From Larix sibirica (Eukaryota > Streptophyta > Pinopsida > Pinales > Pinaceae): a stretch of 12,030 bases of DNA. Shown here piece by piece: positions 1 to 8,486 of this stretch (the first letter of the stretch is position 1; each line of letters begins with the position of its first letter). The notes below the pieces were generated by a model, which saw nothing but the letters and a program-made list of their open reading frames with translations, did not search any database and was not told where the DNA came from. The stretch is taken from NCBI GenBank assembly GCA_004151065.3, contig NWUY0303911135.1:1-12030 (forward strand), read 5' to 3'. The position numbers and the translations under genes were made by a program.

Positions 1-225
1 CATGCAAAACTATTGCATGCAGAACTGACATAATATGAAAATGTTGGTAGGACTAGGATGGAGTATAGGAATATCCTAACATTGCCATGAAGTGGATTCT
101 TATAGAGGTTACATGAGGACTTGGACAATAGACACATATGTTCCTTAGTTCATGGGTGCATCCAATAGTAGTGCCTTAATTTGTGGGTGGTAATGCCTTG
201 GTCCATGGGAAGTGTTGCCCCCTTA
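1..225 (+). mobile_element. LTR fragment, family 1 copy A, left part
   Basis: By eye this stretch aligns to about 4660-4840 (copy C) and to the reverse complement of about 3480-3660 (copy B). Shared landmarks in order are an 'attcttatagag' word, 'catgaggact', 'ggacaat', 'atgttcctt', 'catgggt' and 'atgggaa'. Three copies sharing the same order of words mark it as a dispersed repeat. B and C have a polypurine tract before this repeat, so it is most likely the U3 part of an LTR. The window begins inside the LTR, and the homology stops near 225. It resumes near 1906, so this copy is split by inserted DNA. No coding frame is conserved between copies. Confidence 0.6.
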
Positions 226-985
226 GAAAATGCATGGTTCATTTTTCATTTTCATGGGCCTCTCTTCACTCACTAAGCACAACAACAAAAAGCTTGGATT
301 TCAGTAGTAGGTAAAGCTTGTTGGAGGCTTTTCTAGGACCACATTGATGAATGGTGTGAGCAAGAATAAATACCTAGAACAATAACACCCTACCTCATTT
401 GGTCTACAAAGCATGATTTATGATAGGTGGAAAGTAAAAAGTCTGAGAAGAGGAAAACTCTATATTGGAGCATTGTTTTTGTCAAAGGAGATTACTTGAC
501 GACAAGCACTCCACTTTGATGGAGCATTGTGTTGGCTTGATAAAACAAATGATTTAAAATCATGATAGAGAGACTTTATGGGGCATTACATGTTATTAGA
601 GACATATTCCACATATTTGGATGCATGTTTTCCTTTTGAGGAGAAATTTTTGGCATAATTACACATTTTGGGGGCCTTTTTTTAAATATTCGAAGGTGTG
701 TTTCATCTTTGAGAGGGGATATGGGTGAAACCAAATTTTTCAAGGAATTTTATACAATTTTAGAGGAAAAATATTTACATGAGGAGATGCCATGTGACAT
801 TGTTGTCCCTCAAATGAATAATAAATACATGCTTTAAAATGACACGTGGAATATACATATGAAAAGTGGCAATGTGGATCCATTTTATTCATTCAAAAGG
901 AAGAAAATAGTGTTATACTCAAGGAGGACCCTAGGGCCTTCTAAATAGAAACATTATGTTATGAATTAGGATTTGATTTGTACAA

Positions 986-994
986 TATAAATAG
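986..994 (+). promoter_or_regulatory. TATA-like box (tataaatag)
   Basis: The sequence tataaatag is a good match to the plant TATA consensus. A GC-richer stretch follows about 25-35 bases downstream, where a start of transcription would be expected. The same nine bases occur at 10992-11000. Its place inside the insertion suggests an LTR promoter. No downstream gene is visible, so activity is unknown. Confidence 0.35.
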
Positions 995-1506
995 CCGAGA
1001 GGATTCATTTTTACAAGCATGGCTGGAAGTGTTTGGAATCTCCTCCAGGCTTAGTTGAAGATTTGTTGGGATGAAGAAGTCAAGGGGCATTTAAAGTGAA
1101 TTTATTCATATTTCTTCTATTTTACTGGGTTGATTTTGGGTTGATTTGATGGATCAAATTATTAGTAAAAATATGTTGGAGTAATCTTTATAAAAGCATA
1201 TTTTTCTGTAATAAGAGGATTTTAGGGTTGAGGTGAAATCTTCCCTTCATCTTGTTGTAATAATTGGGTTTATTTGAAGGTTATTTGATGTTGTAATGTT
1301 TCATTTATGGTTGTTCACTCTATTTTGAGGGTTGCCATAGTTAGGGTTTAAAGGTTATGTGTGGCACATCTAGGTTGTCTTGATCTTGGGTGAAATTATA
1401 CTTTAAATACAAATGTATTGTTAGTTTATCATTCTATAAAGATGGATTCATATTTGTGTCTACTTCATTATGATTTCATTTGTGGTTGTCCTTCAATTAT
1501 TCACAG

Positions 1507-1731
1507 TTACACATTATTACTTGGTTTATTTTGTACTTTTTTTGAGGAGCATATTTGGAAGGGCCCTCCTTTATCTTTTTGGCATATTGAATTAAATCCA
1601 TGTGGTTTCTTTAAGCATGTTTCAAATAGCCTTACTACGACTTCTTCCATATTTTTCAAACCCTCATGATTGTTGATCTTAACTTCATCACCCATTAGAT
1701 AGGCACCGGACTTAGCAATCCAACATCCCAT
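1507..1731 (-). other. Unrecognised 74-codon open frame
   Basis: This minus-strand frame starts at an ATG with an in-frame stop a few codons upstream and ends at a TAA. The predicted peptide is hydrophilic and mixed in composition (for example GDEVKINNHEGLKNMEEVV and CQKDKGGPFQICSS), unlike the low-complexity peptides of most chance frames here. It has three cysteines after residue 35 and a Lys-rich tail, with no membrane segment or signal peptide. I do not recognise the family. It could be a fragment of a retroelement accessory ORF, an exon captured by an element, or chance. It lies on the opposite strand to the TATA box at 986. Confidence 0.2.
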
Positions 1732-1905
1732 TTATTTCTAAACTATATGTTAAAAATAATTACTAGATAATCCCCCCTTGTGATAGAGGATGACTAGCCT
1801 AAAGCGAGAACAAGTTGTTGTGGTGATAGAGGAAATCCTCTGAATGTGCCTCTAGGGTTTCACTTAATTTTGGGACTTTCAATATATTTGATCATAAGTT
1901 TGAGA

Positions 1906-2385
1906 GGTAGCAGGAATCAGTACTTGGTATAGATGGGCACACCACATAAAGTTGGATGGATGTTGGAACAACATCACTGTGAGGTGCAATGAATGGAAAG
2001 AGTTCCTTGGGAATTTTTCATGTCAGACACTTATAACCACTAGGTGCATTGCGACTTGGAATTCCTTGGGAAGTCATGCATGTTTTGATAAGAATGTGGA
2101 CCCAAGGGATTGACCATTCCTTTCCTTAATATATCGGAGGGATTTGAGGATTCAAATGAACATTGAATTGGGTGTATTGCACATTTGGTATTCTTCGCAT
2201 TGAGCATGATGAAACACACCTCAGAATAAATAAATGGTTGAGGAAAATTCCACCTATAAGAAGATGACACAAGCATTGTGTAAAGGCATTCAATCAAGGA
2301 ACAACCATTGAAGTGTTGGTTATAGATTTCAAGTAAGTGATAAGTCTAGGTTTCATCATAATGAATACTTAGACATTGGTAAAAA
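1906..2385 (+). mobile_element. LTR fragment, family 1 copy A, right part
   Basis: Homology to copy B resumes here. The 23 bases at 1944-1966 are identical to the reverse complement of 3424-3446. Further shared landmarks are 'aggtgcattg', 'cttggaattcc', 'gttttg', 'gagaatgtgg' (here aagaatgtgg), 'cctttcctta' and 'tgcacatttgg'. Copy C shares the second half (about 4890-5210), ending at the words 'cataatgagcacttggacattg'. Here these read as 'cataatgaatacttagacattgg' at about 2357-2379. After that the direct copy stops, and inverted LTR-end sequence begins near 2400. No reading frame is conserved between the copies, so the open frame on the minus strand here is accidental. Confidence 0.65.
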
Positions 2386-2399
2386 ATTAAGGTAGTGAG

Positions 2400-2456
2400 A
2401 AATCGCCACTTATAATAGTGTCCAACAGTGGTCTTAAGACATCCCAACAATAATAA
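2400..2456 (-). mobile_element. Short inverted LTR-end fragment
   Basis: Read on the minus strand, this piece runs 'attgttgggatgtcttaag' and then 'accactgttggacac'. That matches the LTR-end region of copy C (about 5596-5625) and of copy B (minus strand, about 2575-2630). It is a separate, third occurrence, about 170 bases beyond copy B's own version. It contains the perfect ten-base palindrome gtcttaagac at 2431-2440. It may be the end of another nested inverted copy. Confidence 0.45.
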
Positions 2457-2569
2457 AAAAATCCTACCTTTAACCAAATTGTTCCTACTTGCAACCAAAC
2501 TACACCTCTTAACTTATTGTATGTCTATAACTATTCCCTAAGCTACAATTGTTAGATCTACAACTCAGT

Positions 2570-3806
2570 TCACGAACACTTAGACACATTTCCAACTATG
2601 ATCTTTAAACATCCCAATAATACTGCTTTGACACTTAGCCAAACATATCAACATGGTGTCAAATAAAAAATTGCAAGGAAATAACATTAAGCATACAAAG
2701 AAGCCACAACACAAATTTTAAGGCAAAATCCAAGGCAAATGTTTGATCTATTATTATGAATAATGTTACAACAATAAGAGTAGAACAAGGAAGCTTGACT
2801 ACTACATGTGACTCATTTTACAAAATTACAAATGGACTAAGGCACACTTGCCTTAGAGCCACCCTACTTGCACAATCCAACCCCTAAAACTCTAGTGGAT
2901 CTGTCTCCTACAAATCATGTTCTTCAATTCAACAATATCAATTTATCTTTCCCATGCCTTAGACACTTATCGAGTCATATAAATCCTCCTTGTAGACTAC
3001 CATAAGATTCATTAGAACCCAAGTGCTCACTATGTTAAACCCTAAACTTAGCACTCAGTTGGAACTCTACTAACCAACACTTGATGATCTCCCTTGATCA
3101 AACACCTTTGCACCATCCTTTCATCCTCAGAATTATAGGTGGTAGTGCATCAACCATTTCCTTTTTCTAAGATGCCTTCACCATCCCTAATTCCAGGTGG
3201 AACCAAATGTGCAATACTCCCAACCTAGTGTGAAACCAACAACTCAAAGTCCTCCAAGTCTCTAAGGAAAGGAACATCAACACCTTGGGTTCCACATTCT
3301 CACCAAAACATTCATGAGTTCCCTAGGAATTCCAAGCCTCAATGCACCTAATGGTTACAACCACCCCACTTGACCAATTCCTAAGGCACTCTTTCCATTC
3401 CTTTCACTTTGTGATCATGCCAATCCAACATCCATCCAACTTTATGGGGCATACCCAACCATACTAGAAATTGTTCCCATAGATCAAGGAACTACCTCCC
3501 ACAAATCAAGGTAATACAATCCAGCCCACCCATGGATCAAGGAACATTGACATCCATTGTCCAATTCCTCCTGCAACCTTTATAAGAAGACACTTTGTAG
3601 CAACACTTAGCTTATTTCCTTGCTTTCTAAATCACTCCTGCCAAGCCTCTTCATCACTTAGGCATGCCTTTCCATCCAACAATATTTCCCAAGCCATGCA
3701 TCATCTAGCCCTAAAACCTTCCATCACATCCTATCATGCCTACCAATGACTATCTCAACAAATGAGCAAGGGTTCCAATTTTTACCTCCAAGGAAAGGGC
3801 CCTACA
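2570..3806 (-). mobile_element. LTR, family 1 copy B, inverted
   Basis: On the minus strand the LTR begins TGTAGGGCCC at 3806, directly after a polypurine tract. It runs to an end region 'ttgggatgtttaaagatcatagttgg' near 2575-2630, giving about 1.2 kb. The order of words matches direct copy C throughout: 'ggaacccttgct', 'ggcatgcctaagtg', 'gaggaattgg', 'gagcacttgg', 'gtctaaggcatgg', 'aaaatgagt', 'gtaacattattcata' and 'ggctaagtgt'. The TATA box seen in C at 5392 has decayed here (near 2816-2832). The exact 3' end of the LTR is uncertain, because I could not identify a convincing primer-binding site. It is old and non-coding. Confidence 0.65.
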
Positions 3807-3819
3807 TTCTCCTCCACTT
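3807..3819 (-). other. Polypurine tract before inverted LTR B
   Basis: The minus strand reads aagtggaggagaa immediately before TGTAGGG. This is the classic plant LTR-retrotransposon arrangement of AAGTGGGGGAGAA followed by LTR-start TG. The polypurine tract primes plus-strand DNA synthesis and marks the boundary of internal region and 3' LTR. It sets the orientation of copy B and its LTR start at 3806. Confidence 0.65.
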
Positions 3820-3960
3820 AAAATTGTTTTTACCATTTTCAATGTCTCCAAGAACCCAATGCTCTCCAAAGTCTACAATACAAAACTTTCCTTCAACAAG
3901 TGCCATCTTATTTTCATTTATATGATGCCATAAGGAATCTCTCTACCTAGGAGCAGTCAA
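3820..3960 (-). mobile_element. 3' internal remnant of element B
   Basis: On the minus strand this stretch aligns to 4340-4483 of copy C, sharing 'tagactttggagag' and neighbouring words. It is therefore the last part of the element's internal region, just before the polypurine tract. No reverse transcriptase, integrase or chromodomain motif can be read in it. In this type of element the region is usually untranslated or the end of pol. Confidence 0.45.
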
Positions 3961-4339
3961 TGTATCCTAGGGCACCAATCAAATGGTGCCAATATTAGTG
4001 AAGAGTTGAAGATGTTGTCCAACAATGACCTTCTACCATTGGAAGGAAAAAAACAAAAAACGAATATGGTTGCAATATAGAATACATGCACATGCAAATT
4101 TTCATGACAGGTTGTAGTCATTGAGTCACAAAGGTGACTTGGGGGTAGGTAGAGGTTGGAGTTGCAACCATGAGGCAGTACACAGTGGAATTCAAAAATG
4201 AAGCAATTATTATCAATAGGACATGGGGTAGTGCACTTTCGTGATGTATGAATGAAGTTAAATTAGCTACTTAACTTGCCTCAATCATGAAGGATTGTAG
4301 TGTATCGAGACATGGCATTCTAACTAGTGGGAAATTGCA
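3961..4339. other. Spacer between inverted elements B and C
   Basis: I see no gene or clear repeat here. It separates the two head-to-head LTR fragments. An A-rich run sits at 4047-4061. The word 'gttgcaacca' at about 4160-4170 and 'atggttgcaat' near 4065 face each other, but I could not extend this to a longer inverted repeat. Confidence 0.3.
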
Positions 4340-4483
4340 TGGTTCTTATGGAACTAACATTGTGGAGTGGTTGAAGGAGTTGACTGTAGATGGATGTGGT
4401 ACTTATAAAAGGAAATTTTTGGACAATAGACTTTGGAGAGTATTATAGTTCCTGGACATGTCAACAAGGGAAATAACACTTCC
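4340..4483 (+). mobile_element. 3' internal remnant of element C
   Basis: It aligns to the reverse complement of 3820-3960, with best agreement around 'tagactttggagagtatt' at about 4427-4444. It lies directly before the degenerate polypurine tract of copy C. No protein motif is readable. Confidence 0.45.
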
Positions 4484-4496
4484 AAGTGGGGTAGGA
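4484..4496 (+). other. Degenerate polypurine tract before LTR C
   Basis: The sequence aagtggggtagga precedes TCTAAGG, corresponding to AAGTGGGGGAGAA and TGTAAGG in copy D at 5942. One pyrimidine interrupts the purine run, and the LTR's first dinucleotide has mutated from TG to TC. This fits an old, inactive copy. Confidence 0.5.
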
Positions 4497-5625
4497 TCTA
4501 AGGAAAATTTCCTTGGAACTGCCAATGGGAACCCTTGCTTAATATTGATATGGTATTTGGAAAGTCATGGTAGTGTGATGGAAGGTTGTAGGGTTAGATG
4601 ATGCATTCCTTGGGTGGTCTTTCACGATGGAAAGGCATGCCTAAGTGTTGAATAACTTGGTAGAAGGAATTCATAAAGCATGTCAATAAGATGAGGGTTT
4701 CTATGAATTCAATTCTTATAGAGTTTGCATGAGGACTCGGAAAATGGATGCATATGTTCCTTGATACATGGGTACATTGGGAATTATTTCCTTCATTTTT
4801 GGGTGATGTCCAATGCCTTAGTTTATGGGAAGCAGTTCCTAATGGTTGGGCACTAATAAACCCGAAGTTCATTTAGGCTTCGGAAATATTAGATAGTCAT
4901 GCAGGTTTTGGTGAGAACATGGTACCAAGGGGTTGAACATTCCTTTCCTTAAATCCTTGGAAGGATTTGAGAAGCTAATTGCATATTGAGTTGTGTATAT
5001 TTCACATTTGGGTCCACTTGGCATTGGGCATGATAAAATCTACCATAGAAGAAGGAAACAATTGAGGCACCTCCCAACTATAAGAAGAGGATGCAAGCAT
5101 TATTCAAAGGCATTGAATGAAGGAGGGATCATCAAAGTGTTGGTCACAAAGTTCAAGTGAGTGATTAATTTATGGTTTAACATAATGAGCACTTGGACAT
5201 TGATATATCTTAGTGTAGTCTCCAAGGAGGAATTAGATGACCTAAAACTTGTCTAAGGCATGGCATGGCTGAATTGGGACTGTTTCAATTGAAGAATGGG
5301 ATCTATAGGAGGTAGACACATAGGTGTTTCAAGGGTTCAGTTCTAATAGTGGTGGGGCACTAAGGTACGTGTTCCTTAGTCTATTTGTACTTATATAAAA
5401 TGAGTTGTAATTAGTGACCAATCTCCCTTGTTGTACTCTTGTTATTGTAACATTATTCATAACAAAATATTTAAGCATCTACTTGATGTCGCCTTAACAT
5501 ATGTGTTGTGGATTATTTGTATGTTGAATGTTATTTCTTTGCAATGTTTTTTTGCAACATGTTAAAACATTTGGCTAAGTGTTAAACAAGTATTGCTAGG
5601 ATGTTTTAAGACCGTCGTTGGACAT
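4497..5625 (+). mobile_element. LTR, family 1 copy C, direct
   Basis: The start is set by the polypurine tract and by alignment with the start of copy B ('ccttgga', 'ggaacccttgct'). The LTR carries a TATA box at 5392-5400. It then has TTGTAA/attattcata words (5445-5462), and ends in the region 'ttgctaggatgttttaag', then 'accgtcgttggaca', at about 5592-5624. Total length is about 1.1 kb, against about 1.2 kb for B. C lacks roughly 120 bases present in B around 4850-4890, near where copy A was interrupted. Homology with B continues past 5625 to about 5735 ('attgtagcttaggg', 'aagaggcttagt'), which is either untranslated leader or more LTR. The minus-strand open frame of 92 codons at 4594-4872 is not preserved in A or B. 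Confidence 0.65.
5392..5400 (+). promoter_or_regulatory. TATA box of LTR C (tatataaaa)
   Basis: tatataaaa lies about 900 bases into the LTR and about 230 bases before its end region, the right place for a U3/R boundary. The inverted copy B has a mutated version at the matching place. Confidence 0.5.
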
Positions 5626-5941
5626 GAGTATAAGTGTTAGAGAACTTGGTTACACATCTAATAATTGTAGCTTAGGGCATATTTATGGGTAGATGTGAAG
5701 TGAAGAGGCTTAGTCTAGTTTCAAGTATTCATAGGTAGGTTAATCCCTTGTGGCTGAAGCAATGGATTGCCATATGAACCATGGTGCTAAAAATTTATAA
5801 AAAAAATGTGCAAGACCTTATGGTTTGTGGAAAATGGTATCAATGTTTGAATGTGGCAATTATGGAGTTTCTCTTCATTTTCCAACACCCATTTCATCAA
5901 AGGATTCAATAGAGCTGCATTGAAGAGGACATCAACAATTC
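5626..5941 (+). mobile_element. Internal remnants between LTR C and polypurine tract D
   Basis: The first 110 bases still match copy B (minus strand, about 2460-2570), including 'aattgtagcttaggg'. From about 5740 the match ends. The remaining 200 bases lead up to the polypurine tract at 5942, so they are the 3' internal end of another element. I could not read a protein domain. A deletion or junction must lie near 5740. Confidence 0.4.
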
Positions 5942-5954
5942 AAGTGGGGGAGAA
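5942..5954 (+). other. Polypurine tract D
   Basis: aagtgggggagaa directly followed by TGTAAGG is a textbook plant LTR-retrotransposon polypurine tract and LTR start. It is the best preserved of the three in the window. Confidence 0.7.
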
Positions 5955-6262
5955 TGTAAGGATCATACTTGAGGCGCCACTACCAATGGCATGGTGGAGG
6001 TCCCACTAAGCAAACTTGGATAAGGGTTCATAATGAGTCTATATGTTTGGTAGCATTGGTAGTTGGCTCACAGTGATTTGTGAGACAATTAGCATGGTGT
6101 ACTAGTTTGGCTTGGACTAGGAGTACCAAGGATATCTCGCCAAGAAGGTTAGACAACCAATGAGGTGTCGTAATGCAAGTTGTTATGGAGGAGGCCACAA
6201 TTTGGTAATGTGGAAATAATAAGGTGGAGATTTTTTTATTAGATTCACTTTGACTCATGTAT
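5955..6262 (+). mobile_element. Truncated 3' LTR start, copy D
   Basis: The LTR begins TGTAAGGATC after the polypurine tract. Only the first bases resemble copies B and C ('cttg', 'ccaatgg'); beyond these I see no clear match, so D is a different or much more diverged LTR. The LTR seems to stop near 6262, where an inverted LTR-end piece follows. The 76-codon minus-strand frame at 6028-6258 has no recognisable motif and is taken as chance. Confidence 0.5.
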
Positions 6263-6296
6263 AAATTTGGTTTTAAAACATCCTAACAATACAACA
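6263..6296 (-). mobile_element. Inverted LTR-end fragment
   Basis: The minus strand reads 'attgttaggatgttttaa' and then 'aacc', almost the same as the LTR end of copy C ('ttgctaggatgttttaag' and 'acc'). It is the fourth occurrence of this end sequence and marks a junction between rearranged pieces. Confidence 0.4.
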
Positions 6297-6835
6297 ATTT
6301 TTGAAGTTACGATCATTTTTTGTTGGAAGCAACCAAGAACAATGTAGAATTTCTCACCCAAATGTTGTGGTGATTTACAACACTATATACATGATTCATT
6401 AAAAAAATTATATTATAAATAAATTTATAAATTGAACATCATCTAAAACATTAAACTAAGAAATTTAAATTCAAAGTTGAAAGAACTTAGAACTCCACAT
6501 GAAAAAGGAATTGGCACTTGACATCAAGAACATAGAAGCATAATGTTAAACCAATCACATATAATAACAAGGGGTAAAGAGTCCAAAAAAAATGATTAAA
6601 TTTTTATATATCCAAAATGAGGAGTTAAGAAAGGCATGAATATTGGTCCAAAATGGAAAAATGCCTAAAATAATACACAATGCAGGTGGGAAATAGCAAA
6701 ATGCTTCAAAATAACAAAATTGAAAATACAGAATAGGAAATTCTTGGTTCAATGCCCATGTTAGCATGAAGGAGGAAGTTAATCATAAATTTAGAGATTA
6801 TGCATTAAGACGATCTAGATTTTTTTATTCACATT
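6297..6835. other. AT-rich stretch with no recognised feature
   Basis: I see no gene or clear repeat. An extremely AT-rich part lies at 6398-6437. It sits immediately downstream of the hAT transposase on the minus strand, so part of it may be the 3' flank of that transposon. I did not find its terminal inverted repeat. Confidence 0.3.
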
Positions 6836-8254
6836 TTATTCTCCCTCATCATCATCAATTCACTGCCACTGCAACTCAATGTCATCTAATGGTATAATAA
6901 CCAATCTTGTATGGAGAAATGGACCATCCTCCTCATCATTGATCTAGAAGCATCCTCAAGATCTACATCCCATCGTGTCGATGGTCCTTGCAAATATAGA
7001 GGTGCCTTCCTTCTATGAAGGAAAACATTGCTATGCACATAAAGTAGTTTTTATGCTTTCTTAAGTTAAGCCTATTCTTCTAAGTAAAGTATATAAAATT
7101 GAATGTTGATTAGTTTATTTATGCAACCTAAGATAATAAATTCATAAATAGTGTGGATATTTGGATCAATTTCCCCATACATCCCCCACCATCCACTGGT
7201 ACTTATCTTTTCCATACCCAACAAATCTTATTTTGTAGCTTTAGAGAAAATGGGGCTAGTGAGCAATGCAAATTCAAGAACTTGCTCTCAAATTATGGTT
7301 GCTTGTTCATGTGAATACATATTTTCTATGGCATTATTAAACCCATTCACCTCACGATCATCTATTGGTGCAAATATTTATTCCCTCTACACATTCCACT
7401 CTGATTAAGTGCATAAGTGGTCATATGAAGAGGTGTGTTCAACTAGTTCTAGCTCTTTTGTGTCAACTTTTGGAGTTTAGAAAATAACTTCAAATAGCGG
7501 TCCCTCTGATAGATGATGGAATTGATCTTTTCAATGATGCCATCAATTGAATCATATATTTCCTCAAAGGCTAAAGGAATTTAAATCTACATAATTGATC
7601 ATCTCCACTATTGGAGAGGTTAAAAATAATGTATTTCATGTCAACCTACAAATTGCCATTCAACAAGATTTATCTTTTTTTCTTTCCTTGATCTATTTTG
7701 GATTCCCCCAATGTAGACCACTAAGGGTTAAGAATAGTGACCTTTACAGCTTATTGCACCTCTATCATATCATCGAGAATATTAAAGAAGGTAGCATACT
7801 TTATATTTGTTGGTTTCACACTCTCATACTCTACATAAAACCTATAAATAGATAGAGAGTCATGGTGGTTGAAAATGAACATTTGTGCCTTTCTTGCATC
7901 CAAAATAATGCAATTGATCCAAGAAATTTTGTCAATGTATGTGCATTATTTAAAGTGTGCAAACAACGAGTCCAAAATAGATGTGAGATGTGTATACCTG
8001 CTTTGAATCATCAAATTACTTGTAGACCTACAAATTAGTGAAGCATCTACAAGACCAATCTCTTTGATTGCATCCCTCAATACCTCAAATTGGAAAATTG
8101 CATCCTTCATATTTCCAGTACAATCAATTGCTCTTAAAAGATAGGGCTTGCTTGGAGATGTGACAATGGTCTTCCATAAAGGCCTTCATTAAATATTTTT
8201 CCAACCATCCATGATGAATGAACACCCAAAAACAACTCATGATTTCCTAAGGCG
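6836..8254 (-). pseudogene. hAT-family transposase, broken
   Basis: hAT transposases cut and paste DNA using a split RNase-H-like nuclease; this family has a DUF659 domain and a C-terminal dimerisation domain. Reading the minus strand from 8254 downward, the motifs appear in family order: GCSFIMDGW (about 8201-8227); RPLWKTIV and YLLRAIDC (8120-8185); FWTRCLHTLN (7948-7980, shifted frame); FNHHDSLSIYRFYVE with KYATFFNIL (7775-7879); TPLHMTTYALN (7404-7436); WWGMYG (7174-7191); the dimerisation core (7101-7121); LLYVHSN (7027-7047); then GPSTRWDVD and an acidic tail. In the core, NWSTF-like residues remain, but the usual Glu and Trp codons are both TAA. Several further stops and at least three frame changes make it non-functional. 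The N-terminal part, including the expected BED zinc finger, is missing: homology stops at a Copia LTR starting at 8258. The remaining length is about 470 codons, against roughly 650-750 for the family. Confidence 0.85.
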
Positions 8255-8350
8255 TTTTGTTATAAACATATTAATATATATAAATAATAGAAATTATCAA
8301 TAGAATTAATATTAAATGAAAAGTCAAGAGACATGTCACTAGTCAACGCC

Positions 8351-8358
8351 TATAAAGG
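8351..8358 (+). promoter_or_regulatory. TATA box of the Copia LTR (tataaagg)
   Basis: tataaagg lies 94 bases into the 215-base LTR. The expected transcript start is near 8380, just before the AATAAA signal in the R region. Confidence 0.6.
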
Positions 8359-8380
8359 TATACCTTCATGAGAGCATTGT

Positions 8381-8386
8381 AATAAA
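8381..8386 (+). terminator. Poly(A) signal of the Copia LTR (aataaa)
   Basis: AATAAA sits 30 bases after the TATA box and 86 bases before the LTR end, a normal place for the R-region polyadenylation signal of a Copia LTR. Confidence 0.45.
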
Positions 8387-8473
8387 GCATTCATTTAATC
8401 AACTAAATTTTATTCAATATATTTTACATACATCTTCTATCAAATTGGATAAAAACAAGAATTGTTCTTACAT

Positions 8474-8486
8474 TGGTATCAAAGCC
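8474..8486 (+). other. Primer-binding site, initiator Met tRNA (one mismatch)
   Basis: TGGTATCAAAGCC differs by one base from the common plant Copia site TGGTATCAGAGCC. It is complementary to the 3' end of initiator methionine tRNA and primes minus-strand DNA synthesis. It lies one base after the LTR's terminal CA and fixes that LTR as a 5' LTR. Confidence 0.75.

Larger units (their letters stand above)
226..1905. other. Uncharacterised insertion splitting LTR copy A
   Basis: Copies B and C have no counterpart to this 1.7-kb stretch, while copy A continues on both sides of it. It is therefore an insertion, or a composite of several. It holds a TATA-like box at 986-994, a second weak one near 1188 and a T-rich stretch with TTGTAA words near 1253-1300. 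This layout would fit a solo LTR. I could not fix TG/CA ends, a target-site duplication or a primer site, and no repeat partner is visible in the window. An open frame of 74 codons on the minus strand is described separately. Approximate edges were set only from where homology to copies B and C is lost and regained. Confidence 0.45.
8258..8472 (+). mobile_element. Short Copia-type LTR (215 bp)
   Basis: The LTR begins TGTTATAAAC and ends in TTCTTACA, giving TGT/ACA ends. It is followed one base later by a primer-binding site for initiator methionine tRNA. Inside are a TATA box (8351-8358) and an AATAAA signal (8381-8386), spaced as expected for U3-R-U5. The short length suits Ale-like Copia lineages, though the lineage cannot be proved without pol. 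It lies within the hAT transposase reading frame, so it inserted into the hAT copy. The left flank is cgttt (8253-8257). No second LTR copy is seen in the window. Confidence 0.75.

Noticed and set aside
2040-2297. 85-codon minus-strand open frame
   Set aside because: It lies inside LTR copy A; the homologous stretches in B and C have stops and gaps.
3035-3047. Telomere-like ttaaaccctaaac
   Set aside because: It is a single copy of the CCCTAAA word inside an LTR, with no tandem array.
4594-4872. 92-codon minus-strand open frame
   Set aside because: It lies inside LTR copy C, antisense to the element, and the frame is not kept in copies A and B.
4497-6262. LTR C and LTR D as the two ends of one short element
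   Set aside because: Apart from the first bases, D does not match C, so they are not a pair from one insertion.
7151-7408. 85-codon plus-strand open frame
   Set aside because: It is antisense to the hAT transposase, whose WWGMYG and TPLHMTTYALN motifs are read on the other strand.
7595-7855. 86-codon plus-strand open frame
   Set aside because: It is also antisense to hAT coding sequence, across the FNHHDSLSIYRFYVE region.
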